Source: Bacteroidales bacterium UBA1725
Lineage (GTDB): Bacteria > Bacteroidota > Bacteroidia > Bacteroidales > UBA932
Length of the DNA stretch: 30,081 bases
NCBI GenBank assembly: GCA_002315815.1
Contig: DCIN01000063.1
Location: 1 to 30,081, forward strand
Reading direction: 5' to 3'
Shown: positions 8,665 through 17,082 of the stretch, in pieces
How the letters are laid out: every line of letters starts with the position of its first letter
How positions within the stretch are numbered: the first letter of the stretch is position 1
Translations under genes and position numbers: made by a program
The notes under the pieces: generated by a model
Databases searched by the model: none
What the model saw: the letters and a program-made list of their open reading frames with translations, nothing else
What the model was told of the DNA's origin: nothing

Positions 8665-11091
8665 TTATTTGACTTCAATTGTAACACTGCCATCCCTGAC
8701 TCCTTCGGCAGAAGCCTTAAGTACAACATTTCCGGCAATTTCCGATGCCTGGACTATTGCTGTAAGCTTACCGTTGAAAAGATGCATCTGTGGAAGATGG
8801 AAAAGGTCAAGGCAAGTCGGGTCTCCGTTGGCGGAAGCCCTATATGAACCGCCCTTGCCTTCAGTCGTGAACGAAACGAGGCGATTGTCTGAAGGACAAA
8901 GATTTCCATTCTTATCGACAATGCTTACTTCAACATAAGCAAGGTCTTTTCCATCAGCCTTGATTGCGTTTCTGTCGACTTTAAGTTCAAAATGGTCCGG
9001 ATCTCCGGCTGTGCGCACGGTACGCTCGGCAACTCTCTTGCCGTTATTGTCAAAGGCTACAACCTTCACTTCTCCCGGAGCATATTTCACTTCATTCCAC
9101 ATAAGTCTGTATCGGCCCTGCTCATCTGATACATCCTTTGTGCGGACACCCTGGCTTACGCCATTGATGAAGAGCTCGGCTGAAGGATAGTTGGTATATA
9201 CAAAGACAGGCGTGACTTCACCTTCACGTCCGGGCCAGGTCCAATGCGGCAAAATGTGGAGAGTCTCCACATCGGGACGCCAAACGCTGCGATAGAGATA
9301 AAATCTGTCCTTAGGAATGGATGCCAGGTCGATGATTCCGAAATTGGAACTGTGATTCGGCATCAGATTATAAGGAGTAGGCTCTCCCAGATAGTCAAAA
9401 CCGGTCCATACAAACTGACCTATCGACCAATCGTGATCCTGCGCCATCGCAAAATCTATATCCGGAACATTTGACCAGCTGCAATATTCCAGATCGTAGG
9501 AAGAGCATTGAAGGTCTTCATAACGTACACGACTTGTCTTGTTTACAGGAAACTTATAAACGCCTCTTGAAGAAATGGTGGATGCAGTCTCACTTCCAAG
9601 CACGATTTTGTGGGAAAGAGTGTCGTATGCCTGTTGGTAAAGGTGAACTCTGTAATTGAACCCCGGAACGTCAAGAAGACTGGCAAGACCGTTCTTGAGA
9701 ACACAGATTACCTGATCCATTCCGCAGGTCGTGAATCTGGTCGGATCCTCCCTATGACAGATATCGACAAGGAACTTGGCTGTATCGTAACCTGATTTGT
9801 CGCACTGGCTTGGAACCTCATTTCCTATGCTCCAGAAGACCACAGAAGCACTGTTGCGGTATGCGTGAAGCATATTGACCATATCTTTCTCCGCCCATTC
9901 ATCAAACAGAAGATGATATCCATTCCTGCATTTCCTGATGTCCCATTCATCAAAGGGCTCAACCATCATCATCAATCCCATTTCATCGCAAAGCCTGACG
10001 AGTTCGGGAGCCGGCATATTATGAGATGTCCGTATCGCATCGCATCCCATATCCTTGAGAAGGGTGAGCTGATGTCTGAGAGCGGCTTCGTTGATGGCAC
10101 TTCCCAGAGGACCGAGATCGTGATGGTTGCACACTCCTTGGAATTTTCTGGACTTTCCATTCAGGAAGAAACCCTTGTCCGGAATGAGTTCAATTGTACG
10201 GATACCGAAGGTGGTCGAATATTTATCGACCAGTTTTCCACCCTTGAATACAGAAGTGACCGCCTTATAAAGGGCCGGATCTTCAGGAGACCAAAGTTCA
10301 GGTTTCTTCACAATGAGATTCTGCTCGAAAACAGCTGTTTCCTTGCTGAATTTGGAAGATGAACTCACTACCTTTCCGTTCCTGGCAACAATTTCCGTTG
10401 TCACCTTGTCCGCCCCTTCGGCACTGATTCTGATGTTGACAGCAGCACTTTTTTCGCTGATGTTTGAGCAAATCACCTGTGTTCCCCAAACTGGGATATG
10501 AACCTTGTCAGTAACAATCAGATGAACGTTTCTGTATAATCCGGCACCAGGATACCAACGGGACGATTCGGGAAGGTTTTCCAGGCGGACTGCCAGAGTA
10601 TTATCCTTTCCGTCCTTGTTTACAAAGTCTGTGATGTCAAAATGGAAAGAATTATAGCCATAAGGCCATTCTCCCACATATTTTCCATTGACATAAACTT
10701 TTGCATAACTCATTGCGCCGTCGAAAAGAAGCTCGGCCGCTTTACCCTCAGCGAATCCGGGGACATCGAATTTGAGTCTGTACCAACCTGTTCCGACATA
10801 AGGAAGCCCACCTGTACGTCCGGTTTTAAGACTTGCCATTCTCTCGAAATTCTGAGTGATTGCCACCACCTGGGCATCGTTGTTCGCATCGAATGGTCCA
10901 TATATTGCCCAATCGTGTGGGACAGTTACATTTTCCCATCGGGTGTCGTCATACGCAATGCCCGTGTACTCCCCGTCCGTTCTGGTGAACTTCCACCCCT
11001 TTTCGAGGAGAAATTCCTGACGGGGAGACTGAGCAAAAACAACAGTACCAGCAAACAATACTGCTGACAATAAGAAAACTGTTTTTCTCAT
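8665..11091 (-). CDS. Beta-galactosidase, GH2 (downstream copy)
   Basis: A GH2 glycosidase that in this operon would release galactose from the non-reducing ends of galacto-oligosaccharides made by GH53. The 808-aa protein has a type I signal peptide (cleavage after VFA, residue 20), the sugar-binding jelly-roll domain (about 25-195, VPHDWAIYGPF and GTGWYRLKF), an Ig-like domain (about 200-300), the TIM barrel starting at FFLNGKSRKFQGVCNHHDLG, and C-terminal beta-sandwich domains (from about 610). The acid/base is Glu425 in FWSIGNEVPSQ and the nucleophile Glu501 in IVLGSETAST. Its ATG overlaps the stop of the binding-protein gene by one base (TAATG), so the two are translationally coupled. 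Beta-galactosidase is the best guess from context; GH2 also contains glucuronidases and mannosidases. Confidence 0.93.
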   Translation of the reverse strand: MRKTVFLLSAVLFAGTVVFAQSPRQEFLLEKGWKFTRTDGEYTGIAYDDTRWENVTVPHDWAIYGPFDANNDAQVVAITQNFERMASLKTGRTGGLPYVGTGWYRLKFDVPGFAEGKAAELLFDGAMSYAKVYVNGKYVGEWPYGYNSFHFDITDFVNKDGKDNTLAVRLENLPESSRWYPGAGLYRNVHLIVTDKVHIPVWGTQVICSNISEKSAAVNIRISAEGADKVTTEIVARNGKVVSSSSKFSKETAVFEQNLIVKKPELWSPEDPALYKAVTSVFKGGKLVDKYSTTFGIRTIELIPDKGFFLNGKSRKFQGVCNHHDLGPLGSAINEAALRHQLTLLKDMGCDAIRTSHNMPAPELVRLCDEMGLMMMVEPFDEWDIRKCRNGYHLLFDEWAEKDMVNMLHAYRNSASVVFWSIGNEVPSQCDKSGYDTAKFLVDICHREDPTRFTTCGMDQVICVLKNGLASLLDVPGFNYRVHLYQQAYDTLSHKIVLGSETASTISSRGVYKFPVNKTSRVRYEDLQCSSYDLEYCSWSNVPDIDFAMAQDHDWSIGQFVWTGFDYLGEPTPYNLMPNHSSNFGIIDLASIPKDRFYLYRSVWRPDVETLHILPHWTWPGREGEVTPVFVYTNYPSAELFINGVSQGVRTKDVSDEQGRYRLMWNEVKYAPGEVKVVAFDNNGKRVAERTVRTAGDPDHFELKVDRNAIKADGKDLAYVEVSIVDKNGNLCPSDNRLVSFTTEGKGGSYRASANGDPTCLDLFHLPQMHLFNGKLTAIVQASEIAGNVVLKASAEGVRDGSVTIEVK

Positions 11092-12218
11092 TACTTAGCT
11101 GTCTTCATTGCAACGTGCCAGGTGCAATCTGCAGATTCATAATATAGGGTGTAAACATAGGTGCCCGCCTTTCTCATTTTCCAGTTGGCATCACCTCCGA
11201 CATATTTCTTTGCGATATCGTTGTGGTATATCTTTATGTCTGATCCGTCCTGGCAAGTGAGTTCGTTGATGGTCTTTGGACCGAAAGTCCAAGCCCAGCT
11301 CCAACCGAGTACACTTATGATGCGGAAACTGCCGTTCTTGTATTCACCTGTTCCTTCCCATACATTCCTTTCAGGTATATAAACCAGCTGAGGGCATGCA
11401 GTTGATGACCAGCTTCCGTTGAAGCCTACAAGATGCAGGTTGCCGGGAAGAGTAGTGATAGAGTATGTTCCGGCATTCAGGTCAACTCGTACATAAGCCA
11501 AATCGGCAGTTGTGGAGATGTCGGCTCCACCCTTTGCAAGAGCTCCCGCATTGTCACCATAGACATCCCCTTCATTTGTACCTGCGTAAGTATATTCAAT
11601 GAAATGAACGTTTGTGGATGTCATTCCCGCTTTCTTCATATTGACCAGACCCTCATATTGCTTTGAACCCGGCGTTGTCTCTTCAATACCGTGTTTGTCA
11701 GGATGGTTGCCGTTGAAGTCACCGGAAATATAAAGCATATTGATACCCGTGCTGATACGGGCAATGTTGAAATCGATGGCGACGGGCTCTGACTTGGAAA
11801 CATAGTAATTGTCTCCGAAAGATGCGGTCACATAGCACTTGACAGAATGAACCTTACCCTTTGAAAGACCCAAGTTGCTTTCACCGATAAGTTTTGCGTA
11901 AAGAGTCTTTGTGTCGATGGTATAGCTTGTTTTGTAAACACCGGTCACCAGAAGCATATCAGGATGACTTTCGCTTGACATAAAAAGAGAATAGTTCAAA
12001 TTGGACGGAACGCCGAAATCTGCATCCTTCCAGGTAAACGTCACATCAGTGTTATTGTCATAGTTTGCCTGTGAAATCTGAACCTGACTCATAGTATTCA
12101 TCACCGGAGCGACAAATCCGCTCTCCGGGTTTGTTTTTGCCACCTCCAGCTTGTCAGGATCACAAGAAACAAGAGCCGAAGTGACTGTCAGTAATAGACA
12201 AAATATAGATTTTTTCAT
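11091..12218 (-). CDS. SusE/SusF-like surface glycan-binding lipoprotein
   Basis: A surface glycan-binding protein placed directly after SusD, the position of SusE in the starch system and of the third gene in galactan PULs. The start at 12218 gives MKKSIFCLLLTVTSALVSC, with the lipidated Cys at residue 19; an upstream ATG at 12227 would add three residues. The mature protein has an N-terminal Ig-like domain (about 25-150, with VTFTWKDADFG) typical of SusE, then two repeated carbohydrate-binding-like units beginning LYISGDFNGNHPD and LHLVGFNGSWSS, both of the SusE/SusF C-terminal type. Exposed Trp and Tyr residues around GWSWAWTFG could stack on sugars. It follows SusD by 12 bp and overlaps the GH2 start by one base. 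Galactan as ligand is inferred from the operon; these proteins diverge too fast to read specificity by eye. Confidence 0.85.
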   Translation of the reverse strand: MKKSIFCLLLTVTSALVSCDPDKLEVAKTNPESGFVAPVMNTMSQVQISQANYDNNTDVTFTWKDADFGVPSNLNYSLFMSSESHPDMLLVTGVYKTSYTIDTKTLYAKLIGESNLGLSKGKVHSVKCYVTASFGDNYYVSKSEPVAIDFNIARISTGINMLYISGDFNGNHPDKHGIEETTPGSKQYEGLVNMKKAGMTSTNVHFIEYTYAGTNEGDVYGDNAGALAKGGADISTTADLAYVRVDLNAGTYSITTLPGNLHLVGFNGSWSSTACPQLVYIPERNVWEGTGEYKNGSFRIISVLGWSWAWTFGPKTINELTCQDGSDIKIYHNDIAKKYVGGDANWKMRKAGTYVYTLYYESADCTWHVAMKTAK

Positions 12219-12230
12219 ATTCTCCATTGA

Positions 12231-13979
12231 TTAATTGGAACCATAACCAGGCTTGTGTGAGAGATTGCGGTTTGCAGTCAGCTCAGAAGAAGGGAAATCG
12301 AATACAAGAAGGTGGTCATCAAAGCCCTGACCGACATAACTGCCACCCTTCCATCTCCAAAGATATGAATTTGATGTGAACATATCCCAGCGGATAAGGT
12401 CTGTTCTTCTGATTGCTTCCCAGCACAGTTCGACGGAACGTTCGTTGATGATATCCTGAAGAGTGTAGTCTTCAAGGGCAGGCTGATTGGATCTTGTCCT
12501 TACAGCGTTAAGATACGTTATTCCCTTTGTCTTCTGATCTGCGTTCAGGCAAGCTTCAGCGTAGTTGAGATAAACCTCAGCAAGACGGATGAAAGGATAA
12601 TCCACGCTGCACTTCATATTGGTGTTTCCCTTTGCAGTACTGAAGAAATTAAGTTTTCCTTCAGGGTCGTCAGTCCTGTTTGTCATACTGCAATACATAT
12701 TGTGAGGAATATTGTTGAACTTGTAGTAGCTCCATCCCTGTGTGAACTCAGCGAGGTCGGTCATATTCTCAGTATGTCCCTTGATGTAGAAGACTGATGC
12801 GCGAGGGTCATTCCTGGGATTGTTGTAAACTCCGGTGTATTTTCCATCCTTATCATAGCCTTCATTAGGAACTGTTACACCGAAATACTTGAAGACATAC
12901 TCTGATGGCATTCTGATACCTGCCCATCCACCGTTCATACCGAGCGAATACATAGGATTACCATTTGCGTCATTATCATCAGCTGCCTGGAATTCAGACT
13001 GGACAAGGAAGATGGTGCCTCCCCAGCTCTGCATTGAATCGGCATCATAGTCGATGGCGAAAAGGAACTCCTTGTTTGCATCGCTGTTCTCTCCATTGTC
13101 ACCTCTGAAAAGATCTGTATAGTTTGTGCAAAGCTTATAGTTCTTCTCAAAAATCTTCTCGCATACAGCCATACACTCATTCCACTTTCCTTCACCCTTT
13201 GACGTAACTTTTCCGGCAGCATCCACTTTGGAGTTGTAAATCTGAGCATTGAGATATACCCTGGAAAGGAGTCCGAGTGCGGATCCCTTGTCGGCTCTGG
13301 GATAGTTTGACCCCGCTTCGCCAAGTTCATTTCCATTGATGAGTTCAGTACATTCCGAAACGATAAAAGTGAATACCTCCGAACGAGTTTTGGTTGAAGG
13401 GGAAACGGCGCCGAATTCCGATGTCTCTGTGACGAATGGAACGTCACCGAATACATCTATGGCAATCCAGTACATAAATGCACGAAGGAAACGAGCCTCA
13501 GCTCTCAGGGAGTGGATTTTCGTTTTCAGGGCATCATCACATCCTCTGGCATTCAGTTTGTCATCTGTAGTCTGACGAAGGAACTCGTTGGCATAGGTGA
13601 TTCCGTGAAGAGTCCTGCAATAAATTGCGTAAGAAGCTGCATTGTCTGCTGTAGACCAGGTGTTCTTGTTGATATCCTGAGTCCATGCATCCTTCTCCCA
13701 GTCATTCTTGCAATTATCTGTCGAACATTCCTGAATGCACCAGAAAGCTCTTACAAGCTCGGAAGCACCAGCGTCATCCACTTCAAGACCGGACGTGCTG
13801 GTAAAACATACATAAATTTTGGAAAGTCCCGACAGGTAGTTGCTGTAGCTGTTTCCATAAGCGGTTTCTGAAGTGAAGTCATCCTCATTGAACGGATATG
13901 CATCCAGATCCTTGATACAAGAAACTGTAACTGTTCCGACAAGAAGAAGCATCAATATGTCAGTAATTATCTTTTTCAT
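12231..13979 (-). CDS. SusD-family glycan-binding lipoprotein (galactan operon)
   Basis: This is the surface lid of the galactan SusC. The 582-aa protein is of usual family length. A lipoprotein signal ends in the lipobox TVSC with Cys21, followed by IKDLDAYPFNEDDF, a typical SusD start. The helical region with SLRAEARFLRAFMYWIAIDVFGDVPF around residues 160-185 is the RagB/SusD core, and the C-terminal block contains FIRLAEVYLNYAEACLNA, ITYLNAVRTRSNQP, INERSVELCWEAIRRTDLIRW and a closing HKPGYGSN. It starts 13 bp after susC and is followed by the SusE-like gene, all in one reverse operon. It is quite distinct in sequence and length from the other SusD in this window (5200-7365). Confidence 0.95.
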   Translation of the reverse strand: MKKIITDILMLLLVGTVTVSCIKDLDAYPFNEDDFTSETAYGNSYSNYLSGLSKIYVCFTSTSGLEVDDAGASELVRAFWCIQECSTDNCKNDWEKDAWTQDINKNTWSTADNAASYAIYCRTLHGITYANEFLRQTTDDKLNARGCDDALKTKIHSLRAEARFLRAFMYWIAIDVFGDVPFVTETSEFGAVSPSTKTRSEVFTFIVSECTELINGNELGEAGSNYPRADKGSALGLLSRVYLNAQIYNSKVDAAGKVTSKGEGKWNECMAVCEKIFEKNYKLCTNYTDLFRGDNGENSDANKEFLFAIDYDADSMQSWGGTIFLVQSEFQAADDNDANGNPMYSLGMNGGWAGIRMPSEYVFKYFGVTVPNEGYDKDGKYTGVYNNPRNDPRASVFYIKGHTENMTDLAEFTQGWSYYKFNNIPHNMYCSMTNRTDDPEGKLNFFSTAKGNTNMKCSVDYPFIRLAEVYLNYAEACLNADQKTKGITYLNAVRTRSNQPALEDYTLQDIINERSVELCWEAIRRTDLIRWDMFTSNSYLWRWKGGSYVGQGFDDHLLVFDFPSSELTANRNLSHKPGYGSN

Positions 13980-13992
13980 TTTTTGCTCTGCA

Positions 13993-16900
13993 TTAGAAGT
14001 TGATGTTCAAACGAAGTGTGTAAGTCCTGCTTCTCGGAGTGCCGTTACTGTCGATACCTGACTGCGAAAGTTCAGGGTCAACTCCAGGATATCTGGTGAT
14101 GACCAATACATTGTTGGCTGACAATGCAAGTCTGATTCTTGCCTTTCCTGAGAACACTTTGTTGAAGGTATAACCGATGTTGATGTCATCAATCTTGAAG
14201 AAAGAAGCGTCATAAAGGAAGTAGTCTGAATAACCCTGGGCATTGTTGTTGGTGCCTGTCCAACCTGTCTTCTTCACAATGTTTCTGTAGTTGTAGAGGT
14301 TGCTGTAGTTGATCCAGTCGTTTGCAGGGGTTGAATTGGCCTGATGATAATCCCAGTATCCCCAGTTACCTACTGAACCGTGTCCGTTGAAACCGAAATT
14401 CCAGTTCTTGTATGTAAACTTGAGTCTCAAACCGTAATACAGCCAGGGAAGAGGGCTCTTGCCTGTAAGATATCTGTCGTCATCTGTGATTTGCCCGTCG
14501 TGATTCCTGTCGACAAATGCGTTCTGGATTGGATTACCGTCGGCATCATAAACCTGCTGATAAAGGTAAAATGTCCTGGGTGCATATCCTACCCGTTGCT
14601 GCTGGAGATAACCGCCGGTACCGCCGGTGATGCTTCCCACCTGAATGAAGTAGTTTTCATTTACTTTTTCATCACCTACTGTAAGTTTGGTAAACTTGGT
14701 GTCGGAAATTGTCGCATTGCCTCCGATTTGAAGGCTGGTGGTACTGTTCCTGATAGGGAAATAGTCCACATTGAGCTCGATACCTTTGTTTCTCATACTT
14801 CCGATATTGGTGAGCAGAGTGTTTGAGAAGTTGGCACCCATAGGGATGGATACTGTGTTAAGCAGGTCTCTTGTGTCCTTCTGGTAAATGTCGATGTTAC
14901 CGGTGACAAGTCCTTTGCCGAAACCGAAATCCAATCCGAGGTTGGCAGTCACGGTTTCCTCCCATTTGATGTTAGGATCGTAGGCGCTGGGGGTCAAATA
15001 GTAAACTCTGCCGTCACTACCCATATTGTATATGTTACGAACAGAAGTTGACATTGTGTAATTTGCAATATATGAATAGTTTGCAATACCGCTTTCCTGA
15101 CCGGTGATACCCCAGCCCGCTCTGAACTTCAGCTCATCGACAGCCTGAACGTGTTTCAGGAATGATTCCTCCTTGATGTTCCACGCAAATGCGGCAGAAG
15201 GGAAAAGACCCCATCTGTTCTCCTTTGCAAATCGTGATGAACCATCGTCTCTGAGAGTGAAGGTGAAAAGATAACGGCTCTTGTATGAATAGTTGAGTCG
15301 GCCGTAGAAAGAAACAAGGAAATGCTCCTCTCCGTGATTGGTGGGATTCCCATATAGGTCATCCTTCTTCACATCGATACCCTTGGTCGTGTTGACATAA
15401 TCTCCATTGTACCGGGTTTCGCTGTGACTGAAATTATAGAAGTGCTCGTATGAGTAACCGAGCATAGCATCCAGCTTGTGTCCGTTGAAGTCGTGGGCAT
15501 AGTTTGCGAAGAATTCAAGCATATCGTTGTAGTTGAACGAATTGCTCATAGAATAAGTACCTACGCCCGGCGCAACTGAATCGTTTATCAGTCCCCAGTA
15601 TTTTTCTTTCGGCTTGCGGGTGTTGCTGCTTGAGCTTCTGTCGGTGCTCATTCTGAGATTGAACTGCAAGTCTTCGAAATCGTGTACTTTATAGTTTATC
15701 ACACCGCTGAGAGTGTATCCGATATTGTGTCTGTCAACATAATAGTTGTCGTACTGCATCGGGTTGGTAGCAGCGCCGTTCCCCGGAACAAAAGTTTTTG
15801 TTCCATCCGCATTTGTGATAACGGAGCCTCGTACATAGTAACCATAGTTGATGTCTTTGTTGGCATCATCCATATAGACAGGAAGCGTAGGGTTGAATCC
15901 GGCCGCAGAAGAAACGCTTGCACTTGCAGGAGAAGAGAAAGATGTGTTGACCTTTCCATTCAAAGTGATTGACAGGTGTTTGTCAAGGAACGTAGGATTC
16001 AGGAAAACGTTAACTGTGGGTCTGTGGCTCCAGGAACCCAGAGTCTGGCCGCTGTTCTGGATGTAGCCCAGAGATACACGGTAAGGAAGATGTCCATTGA
16101 GTGTTGTGCCGGTAACTCCGATATTGTGGGTTGAACTGAATCCAGGCTTGGTGACCAGACCAATCCAATCCGTATTCGCAGAACCCATCAATTCTTTGGC
16201 GGCGGCCAAAGAACCCGGTCTGTCGGCATAGATTTGTTCAAAATATGCGCGGTATTCATCTGCATTCATTACATCCTCACGTCCCAGATAGTGGCTGACA
16301 CTTGCGGATCCGCTGTAAGAAACCTTTGGCCGTTTGCTTTCGCTGGCTTTCTTTGTCGTAACGAGTATGACACCGGAAGCGGCGCGTGATCCGTAGATTG
16401 CTGCTGAAGAAGCGTCTTTCAATACTGAGAATGAGTCAATATCATCAGGATTGATTGAAGAAAGACTGTTGGAACTGAGTGGAACTCCATCAACAACGAC
16501 AAGAGGTTCGTTGGAAGCATTCAAAGAAGAAATACCGCGGATTCTCATTGTTCCGTCTGAAAGTACAAGAAGTCCGGATACTTTACCCTGAAGCAGCTGG
16601 TATGAAGAAGATACGGCACCACGGTTGATGTCTTCTGCTTTGATTGCAGATACGGAACCTGTCAGGTCACTCTTCTTTGCTTGACCATAACCGATTACTA
16701 CAACATCATCCAGAAGGATTGCATCATCGGTAATGACGATTTTTCCGTTCTTGAACTCTTCGGAAGAAGCCACAATCAGGCGAGTGGTATAACCAAGGCA
16801 ACTTACAGTAATAACAGCATCTTTGCTGGACGCATTGAATGTGAAGTTACCGTCAATATCAGTAATGACGCCCTGATCGGTTGCGTCATTCTCAAACACA

Positions 16901-17034
16901 GCGGCACCGATTACAGGAATATTGTTGTTGTCGACAACAACACCTTTAATCTGGTATTTACCGTTCTGCGAATGAAGTACTTGGCTGCAGAGAAGCAGCA
17001 AAGCAAAAGACAAAACAGAAAATAATTTTTTCAT
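13993..17034 (-). CDS. SusC-family TonB-dependent outer-membrane transporter (galactan operon)
   Basis: An outer-membrane barrel importing galacto-oligosaccharides with its SusD partner, inferred from its position between GH53/GH2 genes. The 1013-aa protein has a signal peptide (cleavage near residue 22), a carboxypeptidase-D-like regulatory domain (about 26-105, IKGVVVDNNNIPVIGAAVF), the SusC motif VVVIGYGQAKKSDLTGSVSA (111-130), plug strands such as DIDSFSVLKDASSAAIYGSRA, and a barrel ending in the usual aromatic residue (LRLNINF). The 48 bp upstream contain no good -7 element, so it is probably transcribed from the GH2 promoter near 21630. SusD follows after 13 bp. Confidence 0.95.
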   Translation of the reverse strand: MKKLFSVLSFALLLLCSQVLHSQNGKYQIKGVVVDNNNIPVIGAAVFENDATDQGVITDIDGNFTFNASSKDAVITVSCLGYTTRLIVASSEEFKNGKIVITDDAILLDDVVVIGYGQAKKSDLTGSVSAIKAEDINRGAVSSSYQLLQGKVSGLLVLSDGTMRIRGISSLNASNEPLVVVDGVPLSSNSLSSINPDDIDSFSVLKDASSAAIYGSRAASGVILVTTKKASESKRPKVSYSGSASVSHYLGREDVMNADEYRAYFEQIYADRPGSLAAAKELMGSANTDWIGLVTKPGFSSTHNIGVTGTTLNGHLPYRVSLGYIQNSGQTLGSWSHRPTVNVFLNPTFLDKHLSITLNGKVNTSFSSPASASVSSAAGFNPTLPVYMDDANKDINYGYYVRGSVITNADGTKTFVPGNGAATNPMQYDNYYVDRHNIGYTLSGVINYKVHDFEDLQFNLRMSTDRSSSSNTRKPKEKYWGLINDSVAPGVGTYSMSNSFNYNDMLEFFANYAHDFNGHKLDAMLGYSYEHFYNFSHSETRYNGDYVNTTKGIDVKKDDLYGNPTNHGEEHFLVSFYGRLNYSYKSRYLFTFTLRDDGSSRFAKENRWGLFPSAAFAWNIKEESFLKHVQAVDELKFRAGWGITGQESGIANYSYIANYTMSTSVRNIYNMGSDGRVYYLTPSAYDPNIKWEETVTANLGLDFGFGKGLVTGNIDIYQKDTRDLLNTVSIPMGANFSNTLLTNIGSMRNKGIELNVDYFPIRNSTTSLQIGGNATISDTKFTKLTVGDEKVNENYFIQVGSITGGTGGYLQQQRVGYAPRTFYLYQQVYDADGNPIQNAFVDRNHDGQITDDDRYLTGKSPLPWLYYGLRLKFTYKNWNFGFNGHGSVGNWGYWDYHQANSTPANDWINYSNLYNYRNIVKKTGWTGTNNNAQGYSDYFLYDASFFKIDDINIGYTFNKVFSGKARIRLALSANNVLVITRYPGVDPELSQSGIDSNGTPRSRTYTLRLNINF

Positions 17035-17082
17035 GAATGTTTTTATTGAAAATAATAATAGTACTCTTCTGATTATCGAGTT

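Noticed and set aside
17035..17082. Separate promoter for the galactan susC
   Set aside because: This 48-bp AT-rich gap has no TAnnTTTG element on the reverse strand and no hairpin; co-transcription with the GH53 and GH2 genes is simpler.
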